Program-made: the position numbers and the translations under genes
Assembly (NCBI GenBank): GCA_902766045.1
Contig: CACXCA010000065.1
Span: 1-45,151, forward strand
Reading direction: 5' to 3'
Length of the DNA stretch: 45,151 nucleotides
Source: an uncultured Bacteroidales bacterium
GTDB lineage: Bacteria > Bacteroidota > Bacteroidia > Bacteroidales > Paludibacteraceae
Part shown: piece by piece, positions 44,401 to 45,151 of the stretch
Position numbering within the stretch: position 1 is the stretch's first letter
Layout: each line of letters starts with the position of its first letter
The notes under the pieces: model-generated
What the model was told of the DNA's origin: nothing
What the model saw: the letters and a program-made list of their open reading frames with translations, nothing else
Databases searched by the model: none

Positions 44401-45151
44401 TGTTATCCAACATTGTTCGTGAGAAGTTACCTAATGGCGAATACGAGCAAGAAGCAGTTTCCAAAAATCTAATCTCTTGCAATGGCTCGATAACAGACCG
44501 TTTGAAAAAGGATTGGGGAATGAACGACGTTTGGAATAGCATTGTTTTACCACGATTCAAGAGATTGAATGAATTGACAGGGAAAAAATGTTTTACTGCA
44601 ATAAGCTCAGAAGGTCACGAAATACCAGCTATGCCGCTTGAATTGCAAAGAGGGTTCAATAAAAAACGTATTGACCACCGCCACCACGCTATGGATGCAA
44701 TTGTGATTGCTTGCGCTACCCGCGACCACATTAACCTACTTAATAATGAAGCTGCACATTCAAAACACAATGCAAACCGCTGCCAACTTCAGCGAAAACT
44801 GCGTCGATTTGAAACTAAGTTAATTGACGGAAAAGAGATAGAAGTTGCTAAAGAATTTTTGAAACCGTGGGATAATTTTACGTTTGACGCAAAAGAAAAA
44901 TTGGGAAATATTATTGTTAGCTTCAAACAGAATTTGCGGGTAATCAACAAAACAACCAATCAGTATCAGCATTATGATAGTGATGGAAAGAAAGTTTTTG
45001 TAAAGCAAAAGAAGGGTGATAGCTGGGCTATCCGTAAATCAATGCACAAAGACACTGTATTTGGTGAAGTGAATTTGCGATTTAAAAAGACGGTTTCGTT
45101 AAACGAAGCATTGAAAAATCCAAAAGCGATAGTAAACAAGGATTTCAAAGC
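41463..45151 (+). CDS. cas9: CRISPR-associated endonuclease Cas9 (type II-C), 3' end outside window
   Basis: 1229 codons are visible and the frame runs off the right edge. Cas9 is the RNA-guided nuclease of type II CRISPR immunity. All catalytic parts are present: RuvC-I GLDLGTNSIGWA (Asp 8), an arginine-rich bridge helix (RMARRIRERNLLRRERLLR region, about 79-98, with KSR before it), RuvC-II IHIELGREMKN (Glu 750), HNH EIEHVIPQSRYFDDSFSNK (His 876) and RuvC-III HRHHAMDAIVIACAT (His 1075, Asp 1078). The recognition lobe between about 100 and 740 is long, as in the large Bacteroidota type II-C forms of roughly 1400 residues or more. The PAM-interacting C-terminus is only partly visible. No stop or frameshift is seen. 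cas1, cas2 and the array would be expected past the edge. Confidence 0.98.
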   Translation, partial: MKKILGLDLGTNSIGWAVVNAETETRMVENEYQSGEKTYLKPIGISSAGSRIIPMSADILGDFDKGNSISQTADRTKSRMARRIRERNLLRRERLLRVLKKIGFFPEHFANQINEYGKFLNYDEPKLAWKKNPEGKNEFLFQQSFNEMLEDFKKNQPELVPVKENGEQRKVPYDWTIYYLRKKALTQKISKEELAWILLQFNQKRGYYQLRGEEDEDDNSKLVEYLEQEVVRVEATNEKKGEDIWYNVYLKNGMIYRRTSRIPLDWEGKVKEFIVTTDLEKDGTPKKDKDGNIKRSFRAPKEDDWTLLKKKTEYDIDNSHKTVGCYIYDALLQNPNQKIIGKLVRTVERKYYKDEIKEILDVQKDLIPELKDENLYKACIEELYSNNDAHRNNMAKPDFANLFINDILFYQRPLKSKKSLISDCPYESHFDKDGNEHPIKCIAKSNPLFQEFRLWQFVQNLRIYQREKEIDNKLFTDVDVTNEKLKTEDDYIKLFEWLNDRTSIKQDTLLNSYFKIKKEKGKDLYPYRWNYVEEKEYPCNETRAEILKGLDKCSIPHDFLTKEREMMLWHILYSVEDKIEISKALKKYAEKNDLPESFVEVFGKIKPFAKEYGSYSEKAIKKLLPLMRVGKYWSIDAFDVKTKERIEKIITGEYDENIKNRVREKAINLTDETHFKGLPVWLACYIVYDRHSEAKDIDKWDKPEDIDNYLKNFKQHSLRNPIVEQVVTETLRTVRDIWKQEGQIDEIHIELGREMKNPADKRKRMTENILQNENTNLRIKAMLLEFMNPEMGIENVRPYSPSQQDILRIYEENALDNLKKEDPEFDFINKISKTAQPSKSDIVRYKLWLEQKYRSPYTGEMIPLAKLFTSAYEIEHVIPQSRYFDDSFSNKVICEAEVNKLKNRQLGFEFIKNHKGEKVQISQGNTVEILSVEAFEKFVKDHYNNNRAKMKKLLMDDIPDGFIERQLNDSRYISKLVKGLLSNIVREKLPNGEYEQEAVSKNLISCNGSITDRLKKDWGMNDVWNSIVLPRFKRLNELTGKKCFTAISSEGHEIPAMPLELQRGFNKKRIDHRHHAMDAIVIACATRDHINLLNNEAAHSKHNANRCQLQRKLRRFETKLIDGKEIEVAKEFLKPWDNFTFDAKEKLGNIIVSFKQNLRVINKTTNQYQHYDSDGKKVFVKQKKGDSWAIRKSMHKDTVFGEVNLRFKKTVSLNEALKNPKAIVNKDFK

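Overview
The window looks like a chromosomal segment from a Bacteroidales bacterium (Bacteroides/Prevotella relatives; the genus cannot be fixed from sequence alone). The evidence is Bacteroidota-type promoters (TTTG, about 20 bases, then TAnnTTTG) before many genes, a hybrid two-component regulator with sensor, kinase, receiver and AraC parts in one chain, many lipoproteins, BspA-like leucine-rich repeat proteins and a large type II-C Cas9.

Layout. 1-10449 (minus) is the first 3483 codons of a giant secreted leucine-rich repeat protein made of eight modules; it runs off the left edge. Behind it (10612-14817, minus) is a hybrid two-component regulator that is the obvious candidate controller of the giant gene. 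14888-18075 (minus) is a compact set: ApbE flavin transferase lipoprotein, PgeF/YfiH and a DcaP-like porin. From 18245 the plus strand carries a DUF3127 protein, endonuclease III, HtpG and a small lipoprotein. 22232-24349 (minus) is a cytoplasmic LRR protein with an SseB-like C-terminal half. 24738-29626 (plus) holds an unknown secreted protein, topoisomerase III, a small membrane protein, an FMN-barrel protein and an ORF6N/PLD-like protein; next to the last is a decayed 3' end of a type III restriction subunit (minus). 29931-32311 (minus) has a coiled-coil lipoprotein, RsmI and a charged protein. 32400-36621 (plus) is a tightly coupled five-gene operon (AI-2E-type permease, PrmC, RecX, CPBP protease, patatin). 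36782-40575 (minus) has FolE, a SPOR protein, MetK and a lipoprotein. 40796-41323 (plus) is a small membrane-anchored protein, and 41463 to the right edge is the first 1229 codons of Cas9.

Most notable: (1) a candidate tracrRNA directly upstream of cas9 on the opposite strand, with anti-repeat, nexus-like hairpin and terminator, and with promoters for cas9 and tracrRNA overlapping back to back; (2) a SAM-II-type riboswitch in the leader of metK; (3) the giant modular surface protein with 61 countable 26-residue repeats in the visible part, paired with a hybrid regulator in the absence of any SusC/SusD genes; (4) a family of REP-like palindromes in the intergenic gaps; (5) two related GTACCC palindromes in front of 40796, one overlapping its predicted -33 box; (6) the type III restriction remnant next to an ORF6N/PLD gene. 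No tRNA, rRNA, insertion sequence or CRISPR array was seen; the array and cas1/cas2 presumably lie past the right edge.
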